Part shown: positions 25,163 through 33,488 of the stretch, one piece after another
How the letters are laid out: each line of letters opens with the position of its first letter
How positions within the stretch are numbered: position 1 is the stretch's first letter
Source of the DNA: Proteiniclasticum aestuarii
Lineage (GTDB): Bacteria > Bacillota > Clostridia > Clostridiales > Clostridiaceae
Assembly (NCBI RefSeq): GCF_017368455.1
Contig: NZ_JAFNJU010000003.1
Location: 124,001 to 188,000, forward strand
DNA length: 64,000 bases
Direction: 5' to 3'
Made by a program: the position numbers and the translations under genes
The notes under the pieces: generated by a model
Databases searched by the model: none
What the model was told of the DNA's origin: nothing
What the model saw: only the letters and a program-made list of their open reading frames with translations

Positions 25163-26245
25163 TTGAATATATTAAATCATCTACGCATCGGAAACCTGGT
25201 CGCTAAATGGCCGATCATTCAGGGAGGGATGGGGATTGGCATATCTTTGTCTGCTCTTGCAGGAGCTGTAGCAAAAGAGGGCGGCATCGGAATCATTTCA
25301 GGTGTGCAGATCGGATATAGAGAAGCGGATTTTCAGAAGAACAATCTGGAAGCGAATAAAAGAGCATTAAGGGAAGAAATCCGAAAAGCGAGGGAGATTG
25401 CGCCGGAAGGGATCATCGGCGTCAATCTGCTGGCGGCCATGACAACCTATGACGAACTGATCCGCACCGCCATCGAGGAGGGCATCGATCTTATCGTGAC
25501 AGGAGCAGGACTTCCTCTTGATCTTCCTAAAATGGTGGAAGGCACAGAAACGAAAATCGCACCAGTGGTCTCCTCCGGAAAAGCCGCAAGACTGATTTCC
25601 AAAGTCTATGACAAGAAGTTCGGTATTCCTGCGGACATGTTCATAGTGGAAGGTCCTCTGGCAGGGGGACATCTGGGCTTCAAGAAAGAGGTCATGGAAA
25701 GTGAAAGCTATATGGACCTGGAGGACATCCTGAAGGAAGTGCTGGAGGCAATCCGGCCCTTCGAGGAAAAGTATGAGGTGAAGATCCCGGTGGTCGTTGC
25801 CGGCGGAATCTTTGATGGGAAGGACATTGCGCATTATCTTCAGCTGGGTGCGTCAGGAGTGCAGATGGGCACCCGATTTGTCGCCACGGAGGAATGCAAT
25901 GCGGACCTTGATTTCAAAATGTCCTATGTCCATGCCAGGGCGGAGGACATCAGGCTAGTGAAAAGTCCTGTGGGCATGCCTGGAAGAGCCATCAGTAATT
26001 CCTTCACAGAGAAAATGGATGCGGGGAACATTCCCGTGAAGAGATGCTACAACTGCCTGATTCCCTGCGATCCGAGAACGACTCCATACTGCATCTCTGA
26101 TGCGCTCATCCATTCGGCGGAGGGGACAGAAGGCCTGATCTTTGCAGGGGCCAATGCCTTTAGAGTCAATGAGATCATCTCTGTCAAGGAGCTTATGAGA
26201 AAACTCATTGAAGAAACCAGAGATCATATGGATTCATGTAATTAG
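25163..26245 (+). CDS. nitronate monooxygenase / FabK-like flavoprotein
   Basis: A 360-residue TIM-barrel flavoprotein starting with TTG at 25163, GGAGG at 25151-25155. It has the N-terminal PIIQGGMGIGIS motif, EGPLAGGHLGFK (~165-176) and VVAGGIFDGKDIAHYLQLGASGVQMGTRFVATEEC (~213-247) of the NMO/2-nitropropane dioxygenase family. This family includes FMN-dependent enoyl-ACP reductase FabK and nitronate monooxygenase. No fab genes adjoin, so nitronate detoxification or another FMN reaction is likelier. An uncommon cysteine cluster, RCYNCLIPCDPRTTPYC, lies near residues 293-309 and may bind a metal. Confidence 0.8.
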   Translation: MNILNHLRIGNLVAKWPIIQGGMGIGISLSALAGAVAKEGGIGIISGVQIGYREADFQKNNLEANKRALREEIRKAREIAPEGIIGVNLLAAMTTYDELIRTAIEEGIDLIVTGAGLPLDLPKMVEGTETKIAPVVSSGKAARLISKVYDKKFGIPADMFIVEGPLAGGHLGFKKEVMESESYMDLEDILKEVLEAIRPFEEKYEVKIPVVVAGGIFDGKDIAHYLQLGASGVQMGTRFVATEECNADLDFKMSYVHARAEDIRLVKSPVGMPGRAISNSFTEKMDAGNIPVKRCYNCLIPCDPRTTPYCISDALIHSAEGTEGLIFAGANAFRVNEIISVKELMRKLIEETRDHMDSCN

Positions 26246-26289
26246 ATTGGAGATCAGAGCTGATTCAGAACGAATGAACCAGATAATAA

Positions 26290-26332
26290 GGAGCATCAGG
26301 AAGACTTCTCAAAGTTTTCCTGATGCTCCTTT
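26290..26332. terminator. bidirectional terminator between convergent genes
   Basis: GGAGCATCAGGAA (26290-26302) pairs perfectly with TTCCTGATGCTCC (26317-26329), then TTTAG. Confidence 0.75.
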
Positions 26333-26358
26333 AGCATACATGATATATGGATTTCATA

Positions 26359-27042
26359 CTATTTATCGGTTTCCAGGACAAGTCCGTTCTCATAGAGCTG
26401 CGTCACATTGTAAGGATAGGTGTTCTCCTGGTGGAGATGCCCGAAATACCAGTGGGTATACTCGGTTTTGTCCATGACCTCCTGAAGAAAGAGATTCAGT
26501 TTCAGCTCGGGTGCATGATTGGGGAAGATCATGTTCATGATTTTTTCCGGGGCAGCATGGGTAATGATGTAGTCCACCTGGAAATCATGCGCTTTGAGGT
26601 TCTTTCTGGCTTCCTCGAAATCCTCCTCGGACGGAATCTCTTCTTTCCACCAGGAAACCCCTTCTTTCCGAAGGAACTTATCGATGCTGTAGCCTCCACC
26701 CATGGTGAAGAAAGTGCGGTTTTCGATGGTGAAGACCTGGCCCCTCATGAGATGGAGGATGTTTTTTCTGATCCGATGGATTTTTCCTCCATGCCACATT
26801 TCTATGGGATAACTGTTTAAGACATCGAAATTCTCATGGTTTCCGTCTATGAAGAGGATGGTGAAGGGGAGGTGCTCCAGGTAATTGAGATTCTCCTCCT
26901 CAGCCTTGTTCATTCTGAAAAGAAATCCGAAATCACCCGCAACCAGAAAACAGTCCGCTTCCTTAAGTTTACCGATCATGGGTGTTTTTTCCTTTGTAAA
27001 TCGTTCAATATTGCCATGTACATCACCGGTGATATAGATCAT
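26359..27042 (-). CDS. calcineurin-like metallophosphoesterase
   Basis: A 227-residue single-domain phosphoesterase. Metal motifs in order: GDVHGN (~6-11), AGDFGF (~35-40), DGNHENFD (~66-73), THAAP (~160) and FGHLHQ (~197-202). This is the full set of the calcineurin-like superfamily (GDxHG, GDxxDRG variant, GNHE, H, GHxH). The compact size resembles phage/plasmid and host YfcE-like enzymes. Substrate unknown; nucleotide or phosphodiester hydrolysis is probable. Cytoplasmic, no signal peptide. Confidence 0.85.
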   Translation of the reverse strand: MIYITGDVHGNIERFTKEKTPMIGKLKEADCFLVAGDFGFLFRMNKAEEENLNYLEHLPFTILFIDGNHENFDVLNSYPIEMWHGGKIHRIRKNILHLMRGQVFTIENRTFFTMGGGYSIDKFLRKEGVSWWKEEIPSEEDFEEARKNLKAHDFQVDYIITHAAPEKIMNMIFPNHAPELKLNLFLQEVMDKTEYTHWYFGHLHQENTYPYNVTQLYENGLVLETDK

Positions 27043-27118
27043 ATAGACCTCCTTCGGCTATCAGAGAGCCTTTGAGAAAGTAATCTGACAAAAAATACCT
27101 GAATCTGTGTTTCTTGCA

Positions 27119-28372
27119 TCACTGGAAATCCTGTTCATGGTAGTTCAGGAGTCGTTTATTCCTGTAGATGAACAGTGATTGGATGATCATGAGCATTCCT
27201 GTAACGGCTAAAATGCTTTCTATTGAAACCACTTCAGCCAGTGGTCCATATAGAAGCATGCCTAGAGGCATCATCATGGATGATGCACTGATCAGGCTGA
27301 AGACTCTGCCCAGTTTGTCCTCGGGAACATTCTCCTGAAGGAGCGTGACTATCGGTGTATTGAAATAGGGAATAACCAGTCCGACGAATACCATTGAGGA
27401 AATATACAGGAAGAACTGGTTTGTCAGTCCCATAAAAAGTGTAAGAAGCCCGAGAACAGTCAGCGAAACGGAGAAGGTCCGGACTTTATTATGAAATCCC
27501 TGCCAGATCGCAATGAGGAAACCACCGAGAATGGTACCGCCAAAGAATGATACTTCATTTAGCGTGAGCCTCCAGTATTCCTCTCCATAGCTTCTTGCGA
27601 CAAGAAGAGGGGTAAGCATGGCCACCGGGGCGACAAGAAAACTGAGGATAAGCTGAGCAAGGATGAGTGATGCGATAAAACTGTTTCCGATGGCATAGCT
27701 GATTCCGTTTTTGAGATCGGATAAATAGTTTTGTTTCTCTTCGGATAAAGCCTGCTTGTGTGTCGGGACTTTAAGAATAAGAAGAAGTACTACTGCAGAT
27801 AATGCGGTAGCGACGTCGATGAAAAATATTGCGGGAAGGTCTGAGTAGGTCAGAAGAAGTGCACTTAAGGCAGGAGAAAGAAGCATCATGATGGACTGTA
27901 CACTGGAGTTTATGCCGTTCACCTTCATGAGCTTTTCTTTTGGGACGATTTGTGGAAGCATGGCGGATACTGCTGGTGTCTGGATCCCCGCTCCGATGGA
28001 TCGAATGAACGAAACGATGAACAGCGCCTCAATTCCTCTGTATCCTGAGAGGAAGATCATAGCCAGTATGAAGGTTGAAGTTGCGATTCCAAGGTCCGAC
28101 AGTATAATCAGTCTCTTTCGATCATATCGGTCTGCCCATACACCCGCAAAGATCGATATGATGAGCTGAGGCATGAATCCGAATAGAGTCGACAGCGTGA
28201 GCATAATGCCTGAATTTGTCGTCAGCGTTATATACCACATGATGGCGTACTGGACCAGAGACGAACCAAAAAGCGAAACGGCCTGACTGGAAAGAAATAC
28301 TACAGTGTCTCTTTTCCAATGCGGAGGAAGGGGTTCTATCTTTTCTGGTATCTGATCTGTTTCTTTAACCAT
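27119..28372 (-). CDS. MFS transporter (MFS_3/EntS-like efflux group)
   Basis: A 417-residue protein; the ATG at 28370-28372 follows GAGGTAATCTAT, while an in-frame start 33 bp upstream lacks a Shine-Dalgarno site. Twelve transmembrane helices can be counted. The loop motif FAGVWADRYDRKRLI (~64-78, MFS motif A) and VPKEKLMKVNGINSSVQS (~140-157) are typical of the DHA3/MFS_3 drug, macrolide or siderophore exporters. No regulator or resistance gene is adjacent, so the substrate remains unknown. Confidence 0.85.
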   Translation of the reverse strand: MVKETDQIPEKIEPLPPHWKRDTVVFLSSQAVSLFGSSLVQYAIMWYITLTTNSGIMLTLSTLFGFMPQLIISIFAGVWADRYDRKRLIILSDLGIATSTFILAMIFLSGYRGIEALFIVSFIRSIGAGIQTPAVSAMLPQIVPKEKLMKVNGINSSVQSIMMLLSPALSALLLTYSDLPAIFFIDVATALSAVVLLLILKVPTHKQALSEEKQNYLSDLKNGISYAIGNSFIASLILAQLILSFLVAPVAMLTPLLVARSYGEEYWRLTLNEVSFFGGTILGGFLIAIWQGFHNKVRTFSVSLTVLGLLTLFMGLTNQFFLYISSMVFVGLVIPYFNTPIVTLLQENVPEDKLGRVFSLISASSMMMPLGMLLYGPLAEVVSIESILAVTGMLMIIQSLFIYRNKRLLNYHEQDFQ

Positions 28373-28405
28373 ATAGATTACCTCAATTGTGTTTACTGGT
28401 TTCAT

Positions 28406-28945
28406 TATACTTAATGCAGGAAATCAGATTGTAAATAAATGATGAATAATCATTACACTAAGTATCAGGTCCAGACGTCCGTAAAAGTGTAGGAGGCGTC
28501 CTGGCCAACGTATCCTTCTATTGGGTGGTCTTTGAGGCAGGAGATCAGGAACATCGGTGATAGTCAGGAGCAGAAGGGGCTTTATTGCTCAGTGCGCTGA
28601 CGGGGCACTAGGATTATTTTGATGCTGCGATGAATGAAACAAACGGTGCTGATACAGATGTTGCGATGGAGTATGTTGATATTGTATAATGAGGAATAGT
28701 TTTATTGCCGGGGCAACTGGTGTTCAATCAGCTAACAGACTATCAGAATTATGAAGCATTATCTTTATAGTCGTTTTAATGTAGTATTATGGAATTCTAA
28801 TAGCGAAGATTGTCTGCATTTGGAGGACCTAAGATAAAATCCTGTGATAGCTGGAGTGGCTTCTGCAAACAGCTCAATATCGTTGTTGCGAAATGCACTT
28901 AGACTTAAGTGATCAAACTATCAATATAATATAAAGGAGAAAATC
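28406..28945. other. 540-bp stretch with no intact gene
   Basis: No credible start-to-stop gene was found. An in-frame 3' tail at about 28612-28690 reads DYFDAAMNETNGADTDVAMEY and then stops, with several stops before it, so a decayed coding remnant is possible. The intergenic DNA also holds the region upstream of the DUF1450 gene, including TATAAT at 28925-28930. Confidence 0.4.
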
Positions 28946-29149
28946 ATGATTAAAGTTTGCGAACATTGTTCAAACATAAATATCGAACAATTAAAGAAAG
29001 CCGTTGGTGAAGATATTGTTCAAGTAGGTTGCATAGATAAATGTGCTGCATATGAAACTGAAGCATATGGTTATGTTGATGAGGAACTTGTTGTTGAAAA
29101 CAACACAGAAGAGTGGATCAAAAAAGTCTCAAATAATATACGTAGGTAA
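28946..29149 (+). CDS. DUF1450 family protein (YuzB-like)
   Basis: A 67-residue protein with two cysteine pairs, CEHCS (residues 5-9) and CIDKC (~30-34), in the arrangement of DUF1450/YuzB, a small thioredoxin-fold-like family of Firmicutes. RBS TAAAGGAGA. Function unknown; the CxxC suggests metal binding or redox activity. The gene ends 188 bp before the attachment site of the integrative element and is part of the chromosome rather than the element. Confidence 0.75.
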   Translation: MIKVCEHCSNINIEQLKKAVGEDIVQVGCIDKCAAYETEAYGYVDEELVVENNTEEWIKKVSNNIRR

Positions 29150-29256
29150 CAAAACTGCTGCAGCAAATCATTCTTGAAATTGGCCGAAGCGATGGACCGC
29201 AATCACGATAAGAACCTGCCGGTCGTTCTATTCGGTCAATGACCAGATGAGAATTC

Positions 29257-29308
29257 AAAAAACCCTCTCAAAGTATTATCATTATATAATACTTTGAGAG
29301 GGTTTTTT
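29257..29308. terminator. strong bidirectional terminator
   Basis: A perfect 22-bp stem: AAAAAACCCTCTCAAAGTAT begins at 29257 and its complement ends TTTTTT at 29308, loop of 8 bases. It terminates the DUF1450 gene and, before the element inserted, would also have terminated the tRNA-Arg gene from the other side. Confidence 0.9.
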
Positions 29309-29337
29309 CTATCCATGTAACCATGGGAAAATGCTAT

Positions 29338-29357
29338 ATGGTACCCTCAGCGGGAAT
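29338..29357. repeat. attachment site attL core (20-bp direct repeat)
   Basis: ATGGTACCCTCAGCGGGAAT, identical to 40260-40279. It duplicates the 3' end of the tRNA-Arg gene (CCA end, acceptor stem and T-stem strand). Confidence 0.88.
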
Positions 29358-29480
29358 AATATATCACATATATATGCATTTTGGATAATGGGAATAATGG
29401 GACTAAAGCCTTGCAAACCAATGTGAACAGAGATTTATTATATCTTGATGCATAATGATAAAATAGGGCATAATTGAATA

Positions 29481-29505
29481 AAAGTGTGATGTAAAGTGTG
29501 ATGTA
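29481..29505 (+). repeat. left arm-type tandem repeat
   Basis: Two adjoining copies of AAAGTGTGATGT about 125 bp inside attL. The same double motif, with T in place of G at two positions, lies inside attR at 40182-40206 in the same orientation. Likely integrase arm sites. Confidence 0.65.
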
Positions 29506-29542
29506 AATTGAAAGTTGAGACACAATTCATGTGCTAAATATT

Positions 29543-29568
29543 AAAAGAGAGACCGTCGCAACAGTCTC
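29543..29568 (-). terminator. terminator of the int-abi transcript
   Basis: On the reverse strand GAGAC (from 29568) pairs with GTCTC (to 29549) with flanking pairs, then TCTTTTAA. Located 80 bp after the Abi_2 stop codon. Confidence 0.5.
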
Positions 29569-29650
29569 CCTTAAGTGGGTTCCGAGGAAGCACCACCGCA
29601 ATTCAATTTAACAACACTATTTTATCATGAAAAATATTGCTTGTAAATGG

Positions 29651-30655
29651 TCATTGCTGCATTGCTTTAATGAGTTTTGACTTAGTATCAGTTCCTAGAA
29701 TACTATTAAACACGTCAACTGGGACTGCTTTTCTTAATTTTTCAACTTCAATTTGAAATTGTCTTAATACTTTTGTGATTTCAGATTTATGGAATTTCAA
29801 TTTTTTGAGGATCAAGGCAGTAAGAATCATATAATCGGTGATTGTGCCAAATTGAACATTTTTACTATAATTTATCCCGCTCTCAATCTCCATAAAATTT
29901 TTGAATCTTCTTGAGGGGTTATTAGTCATAAATCTACAATCAAATATTGCGGAATTATGAGCAACTGCATTACGGAGATCTTTAAGCAAGAAAATGATAT
30001 CCTCTGGGAGGCGGCTGCTATTATCTATTGATGTGTAATGTATATTCATATCCTTTGAATATTGTATCCTTGCATCTTTGTTCATTGTTTTTAGAAACAT
30101 ACCAAACTGTCCTAAAGTAATTATCTCGAAAATAGCCCATAATGGTACTGGTTTATCCTTATGGTGGTAATGCTCAATCATTCTCAATCCACTTTGGTAT
30201 CTATCACTGATCGTTGAGTAGAGTGTGTTTCGTAAATCTAATCTCAATTTCAGTGTTTTTTTATATTCTTTATCTTTTGGAGTATATTTTTTGTAATCAT
30301 CAAGTAGACACTCATAAACCTCAGAAAAATTCTCAGAGCATAGATTAATACATGTTTCTAACGCTCTGCTTTTGAAAGCGGTTTCTATATGCATCAGATG
30401 AGGATACAGGATGCTTTTTATGTTCATGTCAAAACTGTATATTGCTAAGATCTCATCAAAATTAGTATATGCTATTTGTTTACTTGGATTACCGATATAT
30501 TTATAACCTTTGTATCCATGGTAATATCCAATATTCAGTAACTGGGTCTTCTGAGTGCTGCCTTGGATGCTTATACCTTTATTGTCTCTCATATATTTCA
30601 TAAGTGCATTTACACTTTTTTTCTTAGTCCTATTGTTTGTGTTTTTCATCATCAT
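29651..30655 (-). CDS. Abi_2 family abortive-infection protein (AbiD/AbiF-like)
   Basis: A 334-residue protein of the Abi_2 family: an N-terminal YYHGYKGYKY segment (~44-53), a helical core with IETAFKSRALE (~90-100), and the HEPN-like motif DLRNAVAHNSAIFDCRF, R228-x4-H233. Abi_2 proteins (Lactococcus AbiD, AbiD1, AbiF) abort phage infection, and the RxxxxH pair is the presumed RNase active site. The start overlaps the integrase 3' end by 26 bp, so the two are translated from one reverse-strand message. An integrase-linked defence cargo at the element's edge is typical of islands. Whether it acts alone or needs a partner RNA is not evident. Confidence 0.82.
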   Translation of the reverse strand: MMMKNTNNRTKKKSVNALMKYMRDNKGISIQGSTQKTQLLNIGYYHGYKGYKYIGNPSKQIAYTNFDEILAIYSFDMNIKSILYPHLMHIETAFKSRALETCINLCSENFSEVYECLLDDYKKYTPKDKEYKKTLKLRLDLRNTLYSTISDRYQSGLRMIEHYHHKDKPVPLWAIFEIITLGQFGMFLKTMNKDARIQYSKDMNIHYTSIDNSSRLPEDIIFLLKDLRNAVAHNSAIFDCRFMTNNPSRRFKNFMEIESGINYSKNVQFGTITDYMILTALILKKLKFHKSEITKVLRQFQIEVEKLRKAVPVDVFNSILGTDTKSKLIKAMQQ

Positions 30656-31808
30656 CTTTCCTCATAAACAGATTATCAAGTAGATCAGCGGTTTTTGTTC
30701 TGGTCTTTGGCATTACTGAGGCATAGGTATCCATTGTAGTTTTTACTGATTTATGACCTAGTCTCTCAGATATTACTTTAATATTCTCTCCATTATTTAA
30801 TAATATTGTAGCATGAGTATGTCTCAAATTGTAAGGAGGCATTTCTTTAATGAGCAGATCTTCAATCTCATCTGAGGGATAACCATCCTTGATGAGATTG
30901 ACTTTTTGTTCTTTACGCAGTTTGTTCAGATATTTATTGAACATAGTCCGGAAAGTATCAGGAGAACTCATTGATCCGGATCTCTTAGTTATAACAAAAT
31001 CATTACGCTTATTAAAGCTAGTCCTTAATTTATGATCAATTAAAGCATTTGTAAGTGCTTGAGGGATGGTGATTACTCTCTCAGATAACTCTGTTTTAAG
31101 TATATCAGTTAATACAAGTTCTTTTGATTCTTTATCGTTGATTACCTGAGCGTTTATTTCTATCAATCTATTATCTAGATCAATCTTTTTCCATTGTAAT
31201 CCCATCAATTCAGCTGGTCTCATTCCTGTCATACTCATTATGTATACAGGGATATATAGCCAGTTGTTTTTTGTGTATTCCAGAAATGCTGTAAGCTCCT
31301 CAAATGTCCAGTATGAAATTTTATTTTTCTTTACAGACTCTTTTTCGATATCTGTAGGTAAATAGGAAATTAGCTGTAGTTTTATAGCGTATCTTAAAGC
31401 GTTTGAGAGTGTTTCCATGATTTTTTTCTTAGTTGAGGGTTTCAAGCCTTTTTCCGTGAGTTTATTGTAAAAATCCTGAACAACGGATGGTGTTAATTTA
31501 TACAGAGGTACATGCCCCAATTCAGGGATTATATGATGATTCATTCTTGATTTGGTGTTATAGCTCGTGTTAATACTTTTTTTTGATCCAATATCCTCAT
31601 ACCACTTATGCATGAAGTCTCTAAGCAGCATCCTACTGTCTGTTACGCTGATTCCTTTTGATCTCAGTATCAATTGTTCAGATACCCATAATTCAGCCTC
31701 TTTTTTACTCTTAAATGTCTTAGATGGTCTAACGGGTTTACCATGGCCATCTTTACCTAAATATACAATTGCCTGTATTCCATATGCAGTTTCTCTGTAT
31801 GTAGCCAT
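30630..31808 (-). CDS. int: site-specific tyrosine integrase
   Basis: A 392-residue tyrosine recombinase of Gram-positive element type: AP2-like arm-binding N-terminus (~1-45), SAM-like core-binding domain (~60-155) and catalytic domain (~165-370). Catalytic residues: R197 in TGMRPAE, R329 in YNLRHTHAT, H352 in RLGHKS and nucleophile Y362 in MDTYAS. The usual box II His preceding R329 is Tyr (Y326), a substitution present in part of the family. It lies at the left edge, 2.2 kb from attL, and should catalyse insertion at the tRNA-Arg site. ATG at 31806-31808. Confidence 0.93.
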   Translation of the reverse strand: MATYRETAYGIQAIVYLGKDGHGKPVRPSKTFKSKKEAELWVSEQLILRSKGISVTDSRMLLRDFMHKWYEDIGSKKSINTSYNTKSRMNHHIIPELGHVPLYKLTPSVVQDFYNKLTEKGLKPSTKKKIMETLSNALRYAIKLQLISYLPTDIEKESVKKNKISYWTFEELTAFLEYTKNNWLYIPVYIMSMTGMRPAELMGLQWKKIDLDNRLIEINAQVINDKESKELVLTDILKTELSERVITIPQALTNALIDHKLRTSFNKRNDFVITKRSGSMSSPDTFRTMFNKYLNKLRKEQKVNLIKDGYPSDEIEDLLIKEMPPYNLRHTHATILLNNGENIKVISERLGHKSVKTTMDTYASVMPKTRTKTADLLDNLFMRKDDDEKHKQ

Positions 31809-31823
31809 GATCTCACCTAACCT

Positions 31824-32540
31824 TTACTTAATCTCTTTCTCTCTCTTAGTCATATTTTTGATTTTCTCTATTAATTCATCCAAGTCGCTTTGATCAATAT
31901 TTACAGATGGATGTTCATACTTAATTGTTCTAATAGTGCTCCATGCTTTGTATTTTAAGTACTCGAAATTTCTAGAGGGATGACCTAATTTATAGTATTT
32001 TTCTATGCTTGAAGATCCACCATCTCCACCCTCAAACCATTTTACTTGAAACTCCTCGGTAATTGGCTTGTTATTGTTTGATTCCAATTTACTTGAGTAC
32101 TGAACTATTGATCCTAATACTGAGTTAATCATGCTAACAAATAAATACTTTGTAACTTCGTCATCAGAATAAAAAACATCTAAAGCGGTTTTTTTAAGGG
32201 TTTTATCAAAACCATAGTGGTTAAATATTAGTTTAAAAAAAGAGTATGCAGGTTCAATAACTCCGGAATGTATATCTATAGTTTCGCCTGTTACTATCGG
32301 TAATTTTGAGCTGTCTAACCATGGATGGCCATTAATTACATCAACGTTCTCCCCTAATAATTCATTGACTTGCACATATAGAGCATCCGCTAATTTTTGT
32401 ATCAAATCTATACTGGGATTATTCTTTTTTCCTAGTTCAATCATCTGAATATATCCGGTACTTACACCTGTAAGTTCTGCAAGTTCTCTCTGGGTTAGTC
32501 CACGTTGCTTTCGGAATTTTTTCAAATTTTCCTTAATCAT
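31824..32540 (-). CDS. CI-like XRE-family repressor
   Basis: A 238-residue protein. HTH at residues ~5-60 (KFRKQRGLTQRELAELTGVSTGYIQMIELGKKNNPS). The remaining ~175 residues are not a LexA/S24 peptidase domain; they carry no visible Ser-Lys dyad and may sense something else or oligomerise. It lies divergent to the Cro-like gene across an operator region and just upstream of int, transcribed leftward with it. This is the layout of a lysogeny-type switch holding the element dormant. Absence of an autocleavage domain suggests induction by an antirepressor, as in phage satellites, rather than RecA. Confidence 0.82.
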   Translation of the reverse strand: MIKENLKKFRKQRGLTQRELAELTGVSTGYIQMIELGKKNNPSIDLIQKLADALYVQVNELLGENVDVINGHPWLDSSKLPIVTGETIDIHSGVIEPAYSFFKLIFNHYGFDKTLKKTALDVFYSDDEVTKYLFVSMINSVLGSIVQYSSKLESNNNKPITEEFQVKWFEGGDGGSSSIEKYYKLGHPSRNFEYLKYKAWSTIRTIKYEHPSVNIDQSDLDELIEKIKNMTKREKEIK

Positions 32541-32556
32541 ATTCTCACCTCAATTC

Positions 32557-32663
32557 ATTATACTCCATTAGATTAAAAAAATAAATACTATAGTTTGTCT
32601 TTTTACTATTGACACATACCAATAGTTGGTGTAATCTTACGTTAAAGATATACTATAGTTTGC
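32557..32663. promoter_or_regulatory. divergent switch region with three palindromic operator-like sites
   Basis: TACTATAGTTTG occurs at 32586-32597 and again at 32651-32662, each around the palindrome ACTATAGT. A different palindrome, ACCAATAGTTGGT (32618-32630), lies between the rightward -35 and -10. The leftward gene has ATTATA (TATAAT on the reverse strand) at 32557-32562. Sites overlap both promoters, as in CI/Cro operators. Confidence 0.6.
32609..32637 (+). promoter_or_regulatory. rightward promoter of the element
   Basis: Perfect TTGACA (32609-32614), 17-bp spacer, TAATCT (32632-32637), 45 bp upstream of the Cro-like start. Confidence 0.6.
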
Positions 32664-32681
32664 GCGTTGGGAGGTGAGTGT

Positions 32682-32888
32682 ATGACACCAGGAATGAAAA
32701 TTAAAATTGCAAGAATCCAAAGACACAAAAAGCAATACCAGTTTGCGAGAGAGCTAGGAATTTCAAGAGAGTACCTGAGATTGATTGAGTCTGATAAGGC
32801 AAAGAATCCAAGTACTGATCTGATGAAGAAGATTGCAGAGCAGCTTGAAACAAAAGTTGGAGCATTATTTTTTGATGAGGAGGTATAA
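32682..32888 (+). CDS. Cro-like XRE-family regulator
   Basis: A 68-residue single-HTH protein (KIARIQRHKKQYQFARELGISREYLRLIESDKAKNPS). The ATG at 32682 follows GGGAGGTGAG; an in-frame TTG at 32667 lies ahead of that site and is rejected. Size, position and divergence from the CI-like gene make it the opposing regulator that starts the rightward replication genes. Confidence 0.8.
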   Translation: MTPGMKIKIARIQRHKKQYQFARELGISREYLRLIESDKAKNPSTDLMKKIAEQLETKVGALFFDEEV

Positions 32889-32890
32889 AC

Positions 32891-33136
32891 ATGGATCATA
32901 TTCTAGAGAGAATTGAAGTCTTTTATGAGATCTATCTTGATGAGTACCTTGATGAACAGGAAAGGAATAATCATAGCAATCTTTCTGATAATCCCGTATA
33001 CAGAGATTTAAAGGTGATCATAGCCTCTATGAATCCTTTAAGGGAATATCTTGGGCTATCAAGATTGAAGCTGAATCAGGAGGTTAAGAGCGGCCTTGAG
33101 AGGAGAGTTGAGTTAAAGTGCATTTCACGAAAATAG
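32891..33136 (+). CDS. hypothetical element protein, 81 residues
   Basis: ATG at 32891 two bases after the Cro-like stop, with GAGGAGG upstream. Acidic N-terminal helix (ERIEVFYEIYLDEYLDEQER) and a C-terminal segment MNPLREYLGLSRLKLNQEVK that resembles a short helical DNA- or protein-binding module. No family recognised. Part of the early rightward operon. Confidence 0.7.
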   Translation: MDHILERIEVFYEIYLDEYLDEQERNNHSNLSDNPVYRDLKVIIASMNPLREYLGLSRLKLNQEVKSGLERRVELKCISRK

Positions 33137-33231
33137 AAAAAATAATGATCAGGTTGGCAGAGCTTTTCTATATTGTCGGAGGTGTTTTGATATTAGCAGC
33201 AGGAATCTTTTACGCATATAAATTTCTATAA
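33118..33231 (+). CDS. single-span membrane miniprotein, 37 residues
   Basis: A GTG start at 33118 overlaps the previous gene by 19 bp, with AGGAG at 33101-33105. An internal ATG at 33145 would give 28 residues but lacks a Shine-Dalgarno site. The product is basic at the N-terminus, followed by LAELFYIVGGVLILAAGIF, one transmembrane helix, and ends AYKFL. Small hydrophobic proteins of this kind in phage early operons can be superinfection or holin-like factors, but there is no direct evidence. Confidence 0.5.
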   Translation: MHFTKIEKIMIRLAELFYIVGGVLILAAGIFYAYKFL

Positions 33232-33255
33232 CGTTTTGTTTTGGAGGGATAAGTA

Positions 33256-33486
33256 ATGGATAAAAAAGTATTAATGAATAAGGTTGCAGCTCTTGATGAT
33301 AAGCTTGAAAATCTAAAATCTATGTCGCGTGTAATGTTAGGAGTCAATCTTGGTATAAGACATGGTGAGTGGGATCCAAGAGAATTTGACTCAGCTATTG
33401 ATTGGATAACATGTGAAATTGAGCAAAGTGTAGATTGCTGCTCTATATTGACTCAGGAGATCCAAGGACTAGTTGAGGAGGTGTAA
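33256..33486 (+). CDS. hypothetical element protein, 76 residues
   Basis: ATG at 33256 after TGGAGGGATAA. Mostly helical: an N-terminal coiled-coil-like stretch (LMNKVAALDDKLENLKSMSR), then DPREFDSAIDWITCEIEQSVDCCS with three cysteines. No family recognised. Operon position between the miniprotein and the excisionase-like gene; probably an accessory regulator. Confidence 0.65.
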   Translation: MDKKVLMNKVAALDDKLENLKSMSRVMLGVNLGIRHGEWDPREFDSAIDWITCEIEQSVDCCSILTQEIQGLVEEV

Positions 33487-33488
33487 CC

